Counted from the first letter of the stretch, positions 7,842 to 16,722 are shown. The stretch: DNA of 54,047 nucleotides from DAMCZI01 sp032095175 (GCA_032095175.1 DAMCZI010000033.1:1-54047), one strand, 5' to 3'. The notes: generated from the sequence alone by a model not told the origin. A program made the numbers and translations.

Positions 7842-8618
7842 CTAAAAGTTTATTGCCCTCATTTTTGAGCTTACATAAATCCTTATAAAAATAAACAAAA
7901 CTAAAAAAATAATCATTACTGAAGTCGCAAGGATAAATACTGTTTTATCCTCACCAACTCCCATTGATTCCATTGTTCCAATAAAGAGAAGCAGTATAAA
8001 AACAAGCATTCCTGCAGCCATTACTACCTGCCCTATAGCTGCACTTAAGTAGCTGAGTATAATGCCAGCAAAGCCAAGTGCTACATATGGAACAAATGCA
8101 CAAACAACTACATTCCATATTGAAAAAAAGCTTCCCTGTCCTTTAAACACATATTTCCCCATTAAGAAAACAACTCCACTTAGAGCAGCCAACATTATGA
8201 CCATTGATATTAATGTTGTAAAAAATATTTTGCCATAGGATATGTTAAAGCCACCAAGCATTCCTCCAAACATCCCCATAGCATTTGTTAAAGCATTACG
8301 AACACCACCCATTACATTTCTAATACTCCACATGCTTAAAAGTGATTGGACAAGCACCATAATTCCAGCAAGTATAAACGATGATTCCTTTCTAAAACTT
8401 TTTGCTGCATATCGTATTGTTGATGCAGGTTTTGTAAGTATACCAATGACAACTGATAGTATTTCCTTAAAATATTCCCCAATTCCAGCAGTACTAACAG
8501 GCTGTGAGTTTTGTCCTGCATTTGTGTTGCTTTGTGATGTGTTTCTTCTTGCTCCACAACATGTGCAGAATTGATCATCATCTTGAAGCTGTGAACCACA
8601 ATTAGGGCAATTATTCAT
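7842..8618 (-). CDS. Zinc-ribbon multi-pass membrane protein
   Basis: A 258-residue protein with an N-terminal zinc ribbon (CPNC and CTCC, residues 4-21), a Ser/Asn/Gln-rich linker, and about five hydrophobic segments from residue ~75 to the end. The membrane part resembles Yip1-type or DUF-type permease-like domains, but no catalytic motif is visible. AGGAGGGATTTAT gives a strong ribosome site at 8618. It is the first gene of a two-gene operon with the other zinc-ribbon protein. Function unknown; a membrane scaffold or stress sensor is possible. Confidence 0.65.
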   Translation of the reverse strand: MNNCPNCGSQLQDDDQFCTCCGARRNTSQSNTNAGQNSQPVSTAGIGEYFKEILSVVIGILTKPASTIRYAAKSFRKESSFILAGIMVLVQSLLSMWSIRNVMGGVRNALTNAMGMFGGMLGGFNISYGKIFFTTLISMVIMLAALSGVVFLMGKYVFKGQGSFFSIWNVVVCAFVPYVALGFAGIILSYLSAAIGQVVMAAGMLVFILLLFIGTMESMGVGEDKTVFILATSVMIIFLVLFIFIRIYVSSKMRAINF

Positions 8619-8812
8619 ATAAATCCCTCCTGAAAAAAATAATTATAATATATCTATTTTATTCGACACCTTTAATTGGAATTCCTTCCATATATTTTGG
8701 TATAAATATATTTTTTTCGAACTTCTATACAATAGGAAAGATATAATGATTCACCAGTATATATGAATAATTAAAGTATTTTGCATTAGACTATTATCAG
8801 GGAGATGATACT

Positions 8813-8989
8813 ATTAATCTTGAAAAAGTAATATCTATTTTCAACTCATATGGAGTTATTAATGTTGAATATAAAAATCATCCTATATGGATTGAAGACA
8901 TTCATGAGGACACTAGTACTGCACATATAAAGGATTTAAAAACTAAAGAGACACTGGAAGTTCCTATTGATGAATTGATTGAGAGATGA
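8813..8989 (+). CDS. sspH: SspH-type small acid-soluble spore protein, apparent ATT start
   Basis: A 58-residue reading frame whose sequence fits the H-type small spore protein family: an N-terminal helix (NLEKVISIFNSYG), then VEYKNHPIWIED and TAHIKDL, and a VPIDEL end. B. subtilis SspH is 59 residues. There is no ATG, GTG or TTG in frame between an in-frame stop (8768) and the conserved body. The codon at the expected start is ATT (8813), eight bases after GGGAG (8800-8804). A strong terminator follows at 9001-9056, so this is a single-gene unit. Either ATT is used as a rare start, as in infC, or an ATG was lost and the gene is weakened or dead. Confidence 0.75.
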   Translation: MNLEKVISIFNSYGVINVEYKNHPIWIEDIHEDTSTAHIKDLKTKETLEVPIDELIER

Positions 8990-9000
8990 ATAAAGTACCA

Positions 9001-9060
9001 AACAAATGGTAAGTTGATAAGTAATGAAAATCATTACAATCAACTTACCATTTGTTTATA
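9001..9060 (+). terminator. Long two-tier hairpin after sspH
   Basis: Outer arms AACAAATGGTAAGTTGAT (9001-9018) and ATCAACTTACCATTTGTT (9039-9056) are perfect complements. An inner GTAATG (9021-9026) pairs with CATTAC (9032-9037). The following tract is short (TATATAAAT), so termination relies mainly on the stem. Confidence 0.75.
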
Positions 9061-9402
9061 TAAATCACAATAAAGATTTATGAATCAAGTAATATGATTT
9101 TGCATAAATGTTTAGGGTAAAGCAATATAGAATCATTTATGCCAAACACATAGTACAGTTATAGTTATCTTAAATAGCAGATCAAATATCTATATGTTTT
9201 ATCTATTGGATTCACACATCTAAATTAAATACAATTAAAGTGTAAAATTGTGGCTATATTAAAGAGATTAAAGCTTCTGTACTAAATGCTTTGCAACTAC
9301 AAGTCAAAGAAAATGACTTTGTATAAATTGTTAGACTGAAAGATGTAGAATCTTTATGCTGATGATATATGCCACATTCACCAAAAAAATGGAGGTTATT
9401 TT
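9061..9402. other. Intergenic leader of the corrinoid methyltransferase cluster
   Basis: An AT-rich 342-base stretch with no credible gene. Two loosely similar segments (around 9118-9145 and 9340-9365, both with TAGAATC-TTTATGC) may be imperfect repeats. I looked for a cobalamin riboswitch because the downstream genes depend on corrinoid, but found no convincing B12-box architecture. It ends in GGAGG before the ATG at 9403. Confidence 0.4.
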
Positions 9403-10050
9403 ATGGATAAAGCAGCTTTATTTAATGATATACTTAATGCTTTGGTTGATATGGAGGATGAAAAGGTAGTTGAACTTTGTAATAAGTCCCTTGAATTAGG
9501 TATTCCTGCATACGAAACCATAACACAAGGATTAATTAAGGGAATGGATAAGGTGGGCAAGCTCTATGAGGAGGAGGAATACTTCCTTCCAGAGGTACTG
9601 ATATGTTCAGATGCAATGAATGCTGGACTTGAAATACTAAAGCCTCATTTAGATAGACAATTATCGGACAGGCCAATAAAGGTCATTATAGGTGTTGTTG
9701 AGGGAGACACCCATGATATAGGAAAAAATATTGTAAAAATCATGATGGAATCATCAGGGTTCGTTGTTTATGACTTAGGAAGAGATGTACCTTTAAACAG
9801 GTTTATAGATAAGGCAGAGGAAGAAAATGCTGATATAATTTGTATGTCCACATTGATGACAACCACAATGCCTGGTATGAAAAGGGTTATAGATATACTT
9901 AATGAAAAGAATATTAGAAGCAAATATAAGGTAATGATAGGTGGGGGCCCTGTATCCCAGAGGTTTGCCGATGAAATAGGTGCCGACCTTTATACACTGG
10001 ATGCAAACGAGGCTGTAAGAAGAGTAAAGGAATTATATAAGCTGCAGTAA
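9403..10050 (+). CDS. Corrinoid-binding methyltransferase protein (MttC/MtbC-like)
   Basis: A 215-residue cobalamin carrier protein. Residues 1-85 form the helical cap domain (DILNALVDMEDEKVVELCNK). The Rossmann-like B12 domain follows with the lower-ligand motif DTHDIGKN near residue 105, then STLMTTTM and GGGPVS, the D-x-H-x-x-G...S-x-L...GG signature. In family members it carries the methyl group between a substrate-specific methyltransferase and a second enzyme such as an MtaA-like protein. It is the first gene of a cluster with three UroD-family genes and a RamA-like activator, all on the plus strand. The substrate-specific partner is not obvious unless one of the UroD-family proteins fills that role. 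Confidence 0.93.
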   Translation: MDKAALFNDILNALVDMEDEKVVELCNKSLELGIPAYETITQGLIKGMDKVGKLYEEEEYFLPEVLICSDAMNAGLEILKPHLDRQLSDRPIKVIIGVVEGDTHDIGKNIVKIMMESSGFVVYDLGRDVPLNRFIDKAEEENADIICMSTLMTTTMPGMKRVIDILNEKNIRSKYKVMIGGGPVSQRFADEIGADLYTLDANEAVRRVKELYKLQ

Positions 10051-10085
10051 ATTCCTTCAGCTATAATTGAACATTAAAACTTCAG

Positions 10086-10140
10086 GTAGGAACTCTACCC
10101 CACCTCAAGCAAAATAGTATGAACTCCACTTTATAAAGGT
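10086..10140 (+). promoter_or_regulatory. Two short stem-loops between corrinoid protein and first UroD-family gene
   Basis: GGTAG/CTACC (near 10086-10100) forms a small hairpin. It is followed by ACTCCAC...GTGGAGT around a TTTATAAA centre (near 10115-10136), then CTTAAAAATT. The weak T-tract suggests partial termination or an RNA-processing site that would leave the corrinoid protein more abundant than the enzymes. Confidence 0.5.
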
Positions 10141-10182
10141 GGAGTCTTAAAAATTGATAAATATAAATGGAGGCAATTTTTT

Positions 10183-11271
10183 ATGAAAGGAATTATAAAA
10201 CCAGATAGCATGACACCAAAGGAAAGAACAGCTGCCTTTAGCAGGGGAGAAGAAATAGACAGGCTTCCCTGTATGCCTCAGATGGGGGTTACAATGGCAC
10301 CACTTATAGGTATAACAACCCATGAGTACTACCATTCTGCTGAAAAAATGGCCGAGCTTGAAATACAATTGTTCAAAATAATAAGACCAGATTGTGTTGG
10401 TGTCGGGACTACATTAAGGGGAGCTGCAGAGGCCCTTGGAAGCAAAATAGGCTATCCAGAGAACGGAATATCATATCTAATAGATCCTGTTATAAAGGAT
10501 ATAAGGGATGCTGACAACCTTAATCCTGCAGATCCCTATAAGGATGGAAAGCTCCCACTTGTTATAAAAGCCCTTGGATTAGTAAAAAAAGAGCTAGGCG
10601 ATCTTGTTGATGTTGGAACTGATATTGCTGCTCCCTTCAGTGCTGCAGCTGCAGTTGTTGGAACAGAAAATCTCTTAAAGGGAATGATAAAATATCCTGA
10701 TAAGGTTCATGCACTTCTTGAGGTAGTAACAGAAACCAACCTGAGGATTATTGAGGCTTTTTCAAGAATTGGTGTGGATCTTGGTATGTCTGACCCAGTT
10801 GCTTCAACAAGTCTTATAAGTGTTAAGCAGTACAGAACTTTTGTAATGCCCTATGTTAAAAAAATTGTTGATAAGAATAGAGAGCTTACAGGCAGTGGAA
10901 CCTCGATCCACATATGCGGAAGGAGTAAAGGCATTTGGGAATCAGTTCTAGAAACTGGTGTTACCTCCTTTAGCATAGATAATGCAGAGGATTTAGAGGA
11001 AGCTAAAAATTTAATTGGTGATAGAGTATGTATTTCTGGAAATGTAAAACCCGTTGATACAATGAAAAATGGAACTTCTGATGATGTCTTTAGAGAAGCT
11101 AAGGAATGTATCAGGAAGGGTTATGACAGTAAAAAGGGATATGTTTTAAGTACAGGCTGCCAGATACCAATGGGTGCTCCTATAGAAAACATACAGGCAC
11201 TTATGGATGCAGCAAGGTTATACGGAAGTTGGCCAATTAATAAGGAATTATTGTTTAGTGATGAGGATTAG
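10183..11271 (+). CDS. UroD-family corrinoid methyltransferase (MtaA/MtbA-like)
   Basis: A 362-residue protein of the uroporphyrinogen decarboxylase superfamily, methyltransferase branch. The zinc-binding residues typical of MtaA/MtbA/CmuA are visible as IHICGRS near residue 242 and STGCQIPMGAP near residue 325; CISGNVKPVD lies between them. True UroD has no such His/Cys set. It follows the corrinoid protein by 132 bases and ends 8 bases before the next UroD-family gene. Likely job: methyl transfer to or from the corrinoid protein. Methyl donor and acceptor are not known. Confidence is high for family, low for substrate. Confidence 0.88.
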   Translation: MKGIIKPDSMTPKERTAAFSRGEEIDRLPCMPQMGVTMAPLIGITTHEYYHSAEKMAELEIQLFKIIRPDCVGVGTTLRGAAEALGSKIGYPENGISYLIDPVIKDIRDADNLNPADPYKDGKLPLVIKALGLVKKELGDLVDVGTDIAAPFSAAAAVVGTENLLKGMIKYPDKVHALLEVVTETNLRIIEAFSRIGVDLGMSDPVASTSLISVKQYRTFVMPYVKKIVDKNRELTGSGTSIHICGRSKGIWESVLETGVTSFSIDNAEDLEEAKNLIGDRVCISGNVKPVDTMKNGTSDDVFREAKECIRKGYDSKKGYVLSTGCQIPMGAPIENIQALMDAARLYGSWPINKELLFSDED

Positions 11272-11279
11272 GTGATTAT

Positions 11280-12274
11280 ATGAATGAAAAGGAAAGGCTT
11301 ATAAGAGCTTTAAAGGGAGAAANNNNNNNNNNCCTGTAATATGCCCTGGTGGTATGATGAATGCTGCTGTGACAGAGGTTGTTTTAGGTTTGGATAAAAA
11401 CCATAACAACTCCCTTGAGGGGATGGTCCTTGCAGCAAAAAAGGTTAGGGAACTTACTGGTTTTGAAAACTATGGAGTTCCCTTCTGCATGACCTGTGAG
11501 GCAGAACCCTTAGGCGTAGAGGTTGATTTAGGGGATAAAAATTGTGAACCTAGGGTGGTTGAATATAACAAAAGTGATATAGACAGTATAATGAAAAGCT
11601 ATAATGTAAATCCATTAACTGATGGAAGAATGGCCCTAGTAATAGCTGCTATTAAAGAATTAAAAAATGATGATATACCTGTTATAGGCAATATAACAGG
11701 CCCCTTAAGCACTGCAACCTCAATAGTTGATCCACTTTTGCTTATTAAAATGCTTAGAAAAAATCCTGAACAAGCATATAATTTTATAAATTTCGTAAAC
11801 GACTATTTAATAGAATATGCAAAGCTTATGCTTCAGGCAGGAGCAGATGTTATAGCAATATCCGACCCAACTGCCACAGGAGAAATACTTGGCAGGAAGA
11901 ACTTTGAACAATTTGCACTTCCAATGTATAAAAAAATGATAGCTGCAGTGCATTCTTTAGATAAGCCAATTATAATACATATTTGCGGCGATTCTAAAAA
12001 CATAGTAGAAAGCCTAAACACCTTAAATGTAGATGCCCTAAGCTTTGATTCAATAGTCAATATGAGATTTGCAAGGAGCAAAATATCAACAAGGCTAATG
12101 GGAAATGTAAGTACACAGCTTCTTCAAGACGGACCAATTGAAAGAATAATATCAATAACCCAAAACTGCATTGATTCTGGAGTTGATATACTCTCCCCTG
12201 CCTGTGGATTAAGTATGGCAACACCTGTTTGTAACTTAAAGGCTATGATTGATTATGAAAAAGGAAAGGTGTAG
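11280..12274 (+). CDS. UroD-family corrinoid methyltransferase, interrupted by an N placeholder
   Basis: The gene begins at ATG 11280 (MNEKERLIRALKGE) after GGTGATTAT and runs, across ten N bases (11323-11332), into PVICPGGMMNAAV and the rest of a UroD-family protein of ~330 residues. The zinc-site motifs are IHICGDS and SPACGLSMATP. Reading frames on the two sides match only if the real gap is 2 more than a multiple of 3 (for example 11 or 14 bases, giving the KVDRP-like linker usual in this family), so the ten Ns are a placeholder and not evidence of a frameshift. The stop overlaps closely with the downstream activator start at 12275. Substrate unknown. Confidence 0.85.
11323..11332. other. 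Assembly gap placeholder (10 N)
   Basis: Ten unresolved bases lie within a coding sequence. Flanking frames imply a true length of 2 modulo 3, so the number of Ns is arbitrary. Confidence 0.95.
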
Positions 12275-14002
12275 ATGCCAAGGGTAAGCTTTAAGAAGAA
12301 GGGTATTACAATTGATGTTTTGGGAAACGCTCTTCTTCTTGATTGTATTAGAAATGCAGGGTTAAACATAGAAACTCCATGTAACGGTATTGGGTTATGC
12401 GGGAAATGCAAGGTTATTGCAAAGGGAGAATTAAGCCTCCCATCTGAAGAAGAAAAAAAGTTTATAGATTGCAGCAAAAATGAAAGGCTGGCATGCCTTA
12501 CAAGGGTTTTAGGTGACGTTGAGGTTGAGCTTATAGAAACAAAAAAAGAATTAAAATCAATAAACAAAGGCAGCTCTATAACTGTTGCTTTGGATAGTAC
12601 TGTTAAAAAAGTTGAACTTCCTAATATTGACGAAAAAGCTTCAACTCCATATGCAGACATTATAAAATATAATATTAAAGCCATTGATATATATTCTAAA
12701 ATTGCTGAAATAGAAAATAACCCTTCTCAAAGCATCCACGGAATAGTTTTCGGGGATGAACTTTTAGATGTAAAGGAGGATTTTGATTCTATTTTAGGTG
12801 TTGCTATAGATATTGGAACAACAGGTATATCAAGTTACCTTCTCGACATTGAAACAGGGAAAGTTATCAACAAACTCTCCTCCCTTAATCCACAAACACA
12901 GTTTGGAGGAGATGTTCTTTCAAGGATAACATACTGTATGAACAACAAAGAGGGTTCTAAAAAGCTTAAGGAAGTTATAATAGCTGAAATAAATAGAATA
13001 ATACTCAAGCTTACAGAAAACAAGTATTCACTAGGTAATGTTTATCATGTAGCAATAGCAGGAAACACCACTATGCTGCACCTCCTTTTAGGTATAAATC
13101 CATCATCCATGGCAAAGGCTCCATACAGGCCTGTGTTTTTAGATGGAATTGATTCAAAGGGAAGGGACATTGGCATATGCATAAACTATGAAGGAATAGT
13201 TACCCTTATTCCATCTGCTTCTGCCTATGTTGGAGGAGATATAGTTTCTGGTATTGCTGCCTATGGCTTTTCTAAGTTAAAGCATCCTTCTATATTTGTT
13301 GATATCGGTACTAATGGGGAAATTGCAGCAATATGTGATGGAAAGCTTATGGCCACATCAACTGCAGCAGGCCCTGCCCTTGAAGGTATGAACATATCCT
13401 GCGGCTGCAGAGCCCAGTCAGGTGCCATAGAAGCCTTTAGTATAGATGAGGAATTTAACTTCAACTACTCCACTATTGATGGTATGGATGCCTTAGGCAT
13501 ATGTGGAAGTGGACTTATAGACATTGCAGCAGAGCTTGTAAGAAAAAACATAGTACTCAAAAGTGGAAAGTTCAATTCTAACCTTGACTCAAAAATCAAA
13601 GACAGACTTATTGATAAAAAGTTTTATATTACTGACGATATCTATATATCCCAAAAGGATATAAGACAAATTCAGCTTGCCAAGGGTGCCATTGCCTCGG
13701 GTATAGTTATGCTTTTAGATGAGATGGGACTAGAAATTGTTGATGTCAAAGAAGCAGTTATTGCTGGTGCCTTTGGATATCATGTAAATCCTAAAAGCAT
13801 AAAAACAATAGGATTAATCCCAAAGGGCTTTAGGGGCGAAATAACCTTTGCAGGGAATACCTCCCTTGAGGGTGCTAGGCTGGCTATTATAAATAAGGAT
13901 TGCCTTAAAGAAATGAAGTACTTGAGAAAAGAAATGAAGGTGCTAGAGCTTTCAACAAGCGATAAATTCCAGGACTTTTTTATCAAGCAGCTAAATTTTT
14001 AA
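12275..14002 (+). CDS. Reductive activator of corrinoid proteins (RamA-like, ferredoxin domain plus ASKHA domain)
   Basis: A 575-residue protein. The N-terminal ~90 residues form a [2Fe-2S] ferredoxin domain with CNGIGLCGKC and a later cysteine in LACLTR. After a linker the DUF4445/ASKHA ATPase part starts near residue 170 with AIDIGTTGISSYL, and contains FVDIGTNGEIA and GICGSGLID phosphate-binding loops. This family (COG3894; RACE proteins such as RamA and AcsV) uses ATP to reduce inactive Co(II) corrinoid to Co(I). It begins directly after the stop of the preceding UroD-family gene. Its presence beside a corrinoid protein shows that the cluster performs methyl transfer that requires reactivation. 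Confidence 0.92.
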   Translation: MPRVSFKKKGITIDVLGNALLLDCIRNAGLNIETPCNGIGLCGKCKVIAKGELSLPSEEEKKFIDCSKNERLACLTRVLGDVEVELIETKKELKSINKGSSITVALDSTVKKVELPNIDEKASTPYADIIKYNIKAIDIYSKIAEIENNPSQSIHGIVFGDELLDVKEDFDSILGVAIDIGTTGISSYLLDIETGKVINKLSSLNPQTQFGGDVLSRITYCMNNKEGSKKLKEVIIAEINRIILKLTENKYSLGNVYHVAIAGNTTMLHLLLGINPSSMAKAPYRPVFLDGIDSKGRDIGICINYEGIVTLIPSASAYVGGDIVSGIAAYGFSKLKHPSIFVDIGTNGEIAAICDGKLMATSTAAGPALEGMNISCGCRAQSGAIEAFSIDEEFNFNYSTIDGMDALGICGSGLIDIAAELVRKNIVLKSGKFNSNLDSKIKDRLIDKKFYITDDIYISQKDIRQIQLAKGAIASGIVMLLDEMGLEIVDVKEAVIAGAFGYHVNPKSIKTIGLIPKGFRGEITFAGNTSLEGARLAIINKDCLKEMKYLRKEMKVLELSTSDKFQDFFIKQLNF

Positions 14003-14058
14003 AAACCACCCATAAAATTAGGTGAATTACCCACATTTTTAAGAGAACAGGTGATTTT

Positions 14059-14922
14059 GTGAATAATACTTCTATATTCAAATGTTCAAACAGCAACCAT
14101 GAAATGATACCAAAAGAATTGCTTAAGGAATTAAAAATAGACTATTGCAATATATATAAGGATAGTACTGCTATTTCGCTTTTATCTAAAAAAATTAAGG
14201 ATTATAAAAAGGAAACCATCTGCAGGTTACCCTTTTGCAGCACAATAGAAGCAGAAAATCTAGGTGCCCTAATAAACCACGGAGATAATAGTGGCGGGCC
14301 TAGAGTTTCTGATTATTTTATTAAAACTATCGATGCCATATCTAATGTAAAAAATATTGACTTGACCAAGGGAAAGATAAGGGATGTTTTAGAGGCAGTT
14401 AGTAAGCTTAAAAGTTCTAGGGAAACTGTTTGCCTTTATGTATCAGGTCCAATAACAATAGCAACCTCACTTATGGACAGCAGCCTATTCTATAAAGCCT
14501 TTAGGAAAGACAGGGAAAAATTAATTACCCTGTTAAAGGTAATTGAAGACAGTCTTGTTGATTATATTTTAGAGGCTGCAGCAGTGGGTGCCAATATAAT
14601 ATCCTATGCTGATCCAGTAGGTACCATAGATATTGTTGGTCCTAAAATGTACGAAGTCCTTAGCGGTAAAATAACCTACAGCATATTAAAAAGGATAGAA
14701 GGCAAGCTTGATAACACAATAGTTCATCTATGCGGCAAGACATCTACATCCCTAGAAGCTATTGGATTAATAAATCCAAATACCATAGATCTTAATGAGC
14801 CTGCCCCATATGACGAAATACTCCGTAATTTAACTAAAGAAAAAAATAGTACAAGCTTCATAGGCCACTGGTGCATTAATATGAGGAAAAGTTCAAAAAT
14901 TGTATTTCTGAAACTGGAATAA
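14059..14922 (+). CDS. Short UroD-family methyltransferase-like protein
   Basis: A 287-residue protein starting with GTG at 14059 after AGGTGATTTT. It shares with the gene at 11280 the segments LPFCSTIEAENLGA and GPITIATSLMD and the metal motif VHLCGKT near residue 222. The usual second cysteine motif (STGC or SPACG) is replaced by GHWCINM near the end, and the protein is ~40 residues shorter than the other two. It may be an accessory subunit or a methyltransferase with an altered zinc site. The last gene of the cluster; the inverted-repeat element follows 24 bases later. Confidence 0.75.
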   Translation: MNNTSIFKCSNSNHEMIPKELLKELKIDYCNIYKDSTAISLLSKKIKDYKKETICRLPFCSTIEAENLGALINHGDNSGGPRVSDYFIKTIDAISNVKNIDLTKGKIRDVLEAVSKLKSSRETVCLYVSGPITIATSLMDSSLFYKAFRKDREKLITLLKVIEDSLVDYILEAAAVGANIISYADPVGTIDIVGPKMYEVLSGKITYSILKRIEGKLDNTIVHLCGKTSTSLEAIGLINPNTIDLNEPAPYDEILRNLTKEKNSTSFIGHWCINMRKSSKIVFLKLE

Positions 14923-14945
14923 ACTCTAAGATGTATTAAAGCAAA

Positions 14946-15099
14946 GGTAACAGGCACTTGAGTTTTGAGTTATTTAACGAAAGGGGCTGTCGCATTAACG
15001 AATATTATCGCCTTAAGTGCCTGGCAATTTTGAAAGTTATTTTTGCTAGTGCAACAGCCCCTTTTTATTAAATAACTCAAAACTCAAGAGCCTGTCACC
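14946..15099. repeat. Inverted-repeat element, complete copy (MITE-like, 154 bp)
   Basis: 30-base terminal arms (14946-14975 and 15070-15099) match at 28 of 30 positions as inverted repeats (GGTAACAGGCACTTGAG at the left). A second nested pair, AAGGGGCTGT (14981-14990) with ACAGCCCCTT (15054-15063), lies inside. There is no coding capacity. Related copies are at 30-59 (partial) and 37446-37537. It sits between convergent genes, next to a terminator. Confidence 0.8.
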
Positions 15100-15104
15100 T
15101 ATAT

Positions 15105-15148
15105 AAAAAGGAGCAGCCATGGAATAAATTACATCCATGACTGCTTTT
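15105..15148 (-). terminator. Intrinsic terminator of coiled-coil gene
   Basis: AGCAGCCATGGA (15112-15123) pairs with TCCATGACTGCT (15134-15145); on the minus strand the stem is followed by CCTTTTTATA. It is placed just past the stop at 15155. Confidence 0.8.
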
Positions 15149-15154
15149 TAAAAA

Positions 15155-15520
15155 TTATTTTATTGCTTTACGCTCTATAATAATATCTCCAATATTGTTA
15201 ATGGTTCCTTCAGTATGTGCAATCTTATAAGTAAGATTATCTATTTCAGCTTTATGAATATCGTTACTATGTTCAATAGCCTTTACTACTGAAAAAATTT
15301 CATCTTGGCGTCTACCCATACTTTCCTGTTGTTTTTCCACATTTTCTAGGCGGCTTACCATCTTTTTCTGTTGTACTTCTATGTTTTCCATACGATTTTC
15401 CATGCTTTCCATGCGACTATCCATGTTTTCCATGCAACTTCCCATGGTTTCCTGCAGCTTCTCTACGTTATCTAGTTTTTTTATTATTAACTCAAACATC
15501 TGCTTTGTTTCATTATCCAT
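15155..15520 (-). CDS. Small cytoplasmic coiled-coil protein
   Basis: A 121-residue protein dominated by heptad repeats (residues ~5-80), rich in Met, Glu, Gln and Lys, with variants of ENMDSRMESMENRM repeated at seven-residue spacing. No signal peptide or membrane segment. The start at 15520 follows GGTGGTGTTAAG; an upstream start at 15589 has no ribosome site. Similar short coiled-coil proteins of unknown function are common in clostridia. It stands alone between two plus-strand operons. I do not assign a function. Confidence 0.7.
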   Translation of the reverse strand: MDNETKQMFELIIKKLDNVEKLQETMGSCMENMDSRMESMENRMENIEVQQKKMVSRLENVEKQQESMGRRQDEIFSVVKAIEHSNDIHKAEIDNLTYKIAHTEGTINNIGDIIIERKAIK

Positions 15521-15755
15521 CTTAACACCACCACTTACATCATCATATTGTAAACAAATTATACCATCCTTAATTTTCTTTATCAACATACAATATAAGT
15601 CAAAAATCTCATTATTTCATTTTGTAATTGCGCTAATCTAAATTAACACCGACTAGTTCCCTTTGTCGAAACATTGTATTGTTTAGTACCTTGCTATATT
15701 CAGTACCATGTATTATACTTATATTAGTCAAATTAATAGCGAGAGGAAGAAAAGT

Positions 15756-16091
15756 ATGAACATACAATTTAAGAAAGGTGTACTTGAGTTATGTGTTCTT
15801 GCCGAGCTTTGTACCAAGGATTTTTACGGTTATGAGCTTGTTGAAGAAATATCTAAGCATATAGATATTTCCGAGGGTACAATCTATCCCTTGCTCAGAA
15901 GGCTTAAGGATGAAGACTATGTAACAACCTACCTTGTTGAATCAACGGATGGTCCACCAAGAAAATACTACAGCCTTACTGAGAAGGGTAAAAAGAAAGG
16001 TATTGAGCTTATAACGGAATGGACACATTTTGTTAATGGAGTAAATCAAATTGTAAAATCTGTTAACACCGGTAGCTTTCCACATAACTGA
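15756..16091 (+). CDS. PadR-family transcriptional regulator
   Basis: A 111-residue PadR-type winged-helix protein. ELCVLAELCTKDFYGYEL is the usual helix 1-2 region, SEGTIYPLLRRL the recognition helix and GPPRKYYSLTEKG the wing. The start at 15756 has GAGAGGAAGAAAAGT upstream. It heads an operon with a HAAS-domain membrane protein and a DUF4097 protein, the standard arrangement for PadR-like regulators of envelope stress in Firmicutes. A direct repeat AGTACC (15687 and 15704 regions) lies in the promoter and may be its binding site. Confidence 0.9.
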   Translation: MNIQFKKGVLELCVLAELCTKDFYGYELVEEISKHIDISEGTIYPLLRRLKDEDYVTTYLVESTDGPPRKYYSLTEKGKKKGIELITEWTHFVNGVNQIVKSVNTGSFPHN

Positions 16092-16146
16092 TAATAAGGA
16101 GCTTGCATAAATTTTAACATTATGGGTAATGGAGGAATATTTAAAA

Positions 16147-16722
16147 ATGAATAAGAATGAATTTATGAGTATTTTAAAGAGTTCTCTTAGCAGCATGAAC
16201 GAAACTGAAAAAAACGATATACTTTATGATTATGAAGAACATTTTAGAATTGGAATGGAAAATGGCAAATCAGAAGATAAAATAGTCGAAGAACTTGGAG
16301 ACCCAAGTGCAATCGGAGATTCATATTATACATCCTCAATTGCAGATAAAGCTTTCAGAAAGCCTGTAGTCAAAAATACATTCAAGGTTGTTCTTGCTGC
16401 TATTGGATTAGGCTTCTTTAATCTTGTATTTGTATTAGGCCCATATCTAGGATTTGTAGGAGTGATTTTGGGGCTATTTGGTACAGCAATAGGTTTAACT
16501 GTTGCAGGATTTGCATACTTCATTTGTGTAATTATATTTCCCAACATTCCTGATTTTATGAGTGTTGCTATTATAGGAAACAAGGTTATATCCCTTCTAG
16601 TAGCAATTGGTCTTACTGCCCTTGGACTTTTACTTTTTATTGGTATGTGTTATTTATCCAGGGGATTTTATAAGCTAACAGTCAAATATCTTGAGTTAAA
16701 TAAAAAAATCATAACTCAATAA
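16147..16722 (+). CDS. HAAS-domain (DUF1700) membrane protein
   Basis: A 191-residue protein. Residues 1-65 form the HAAS/DUF1700 helical domain (MNKNEFMSILKSSLSS, NDILYDYEEHF, EELGDPSAIG), followed by about three or four membrane segments from residue ~80. The start at 16147 is preferred over an upstream ATG (16129), because the latter overlaps the GGAGG that serves as ribosome site. It sits 56 bases after padR and 15 bases before the DUF4097 gene. HAAS domains are proposed sensor/adaptor modules linked to PadR regulators; the direct signal is unknown. Confidence 0.88.
   Translation: MNKNEFMSILKSSLSSMNETEKNDILYDYEEHFRIGMENGKSEDKIVEELGDPSAIGDSYYTSSIADKAFRKPVVKNTFKVVLAAIGLGFFNLVFVLGPYLGFVGVILGLFGTAIGLTVAGFAYFICVIIFPNIPDFMSVAIIGNKVISLLVAIGLTALGLLLFIGMCYLSRGFYKLTVKYLELNKKIITQ

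Noticed and set aside
9061..9402. Cobalamin riboswitch ahead of the corrinoid cluster
   Set aside because: A GCCAC stretch near 9371 was noticed, but the other conserved boxes and paired regions are absent.
10147..10368. Antisense frame over the start of the first UroD-family gene
   Set aside because: Short, cysteine/histidine-rich by chance, no start signal, fully opposite a conserved gene.
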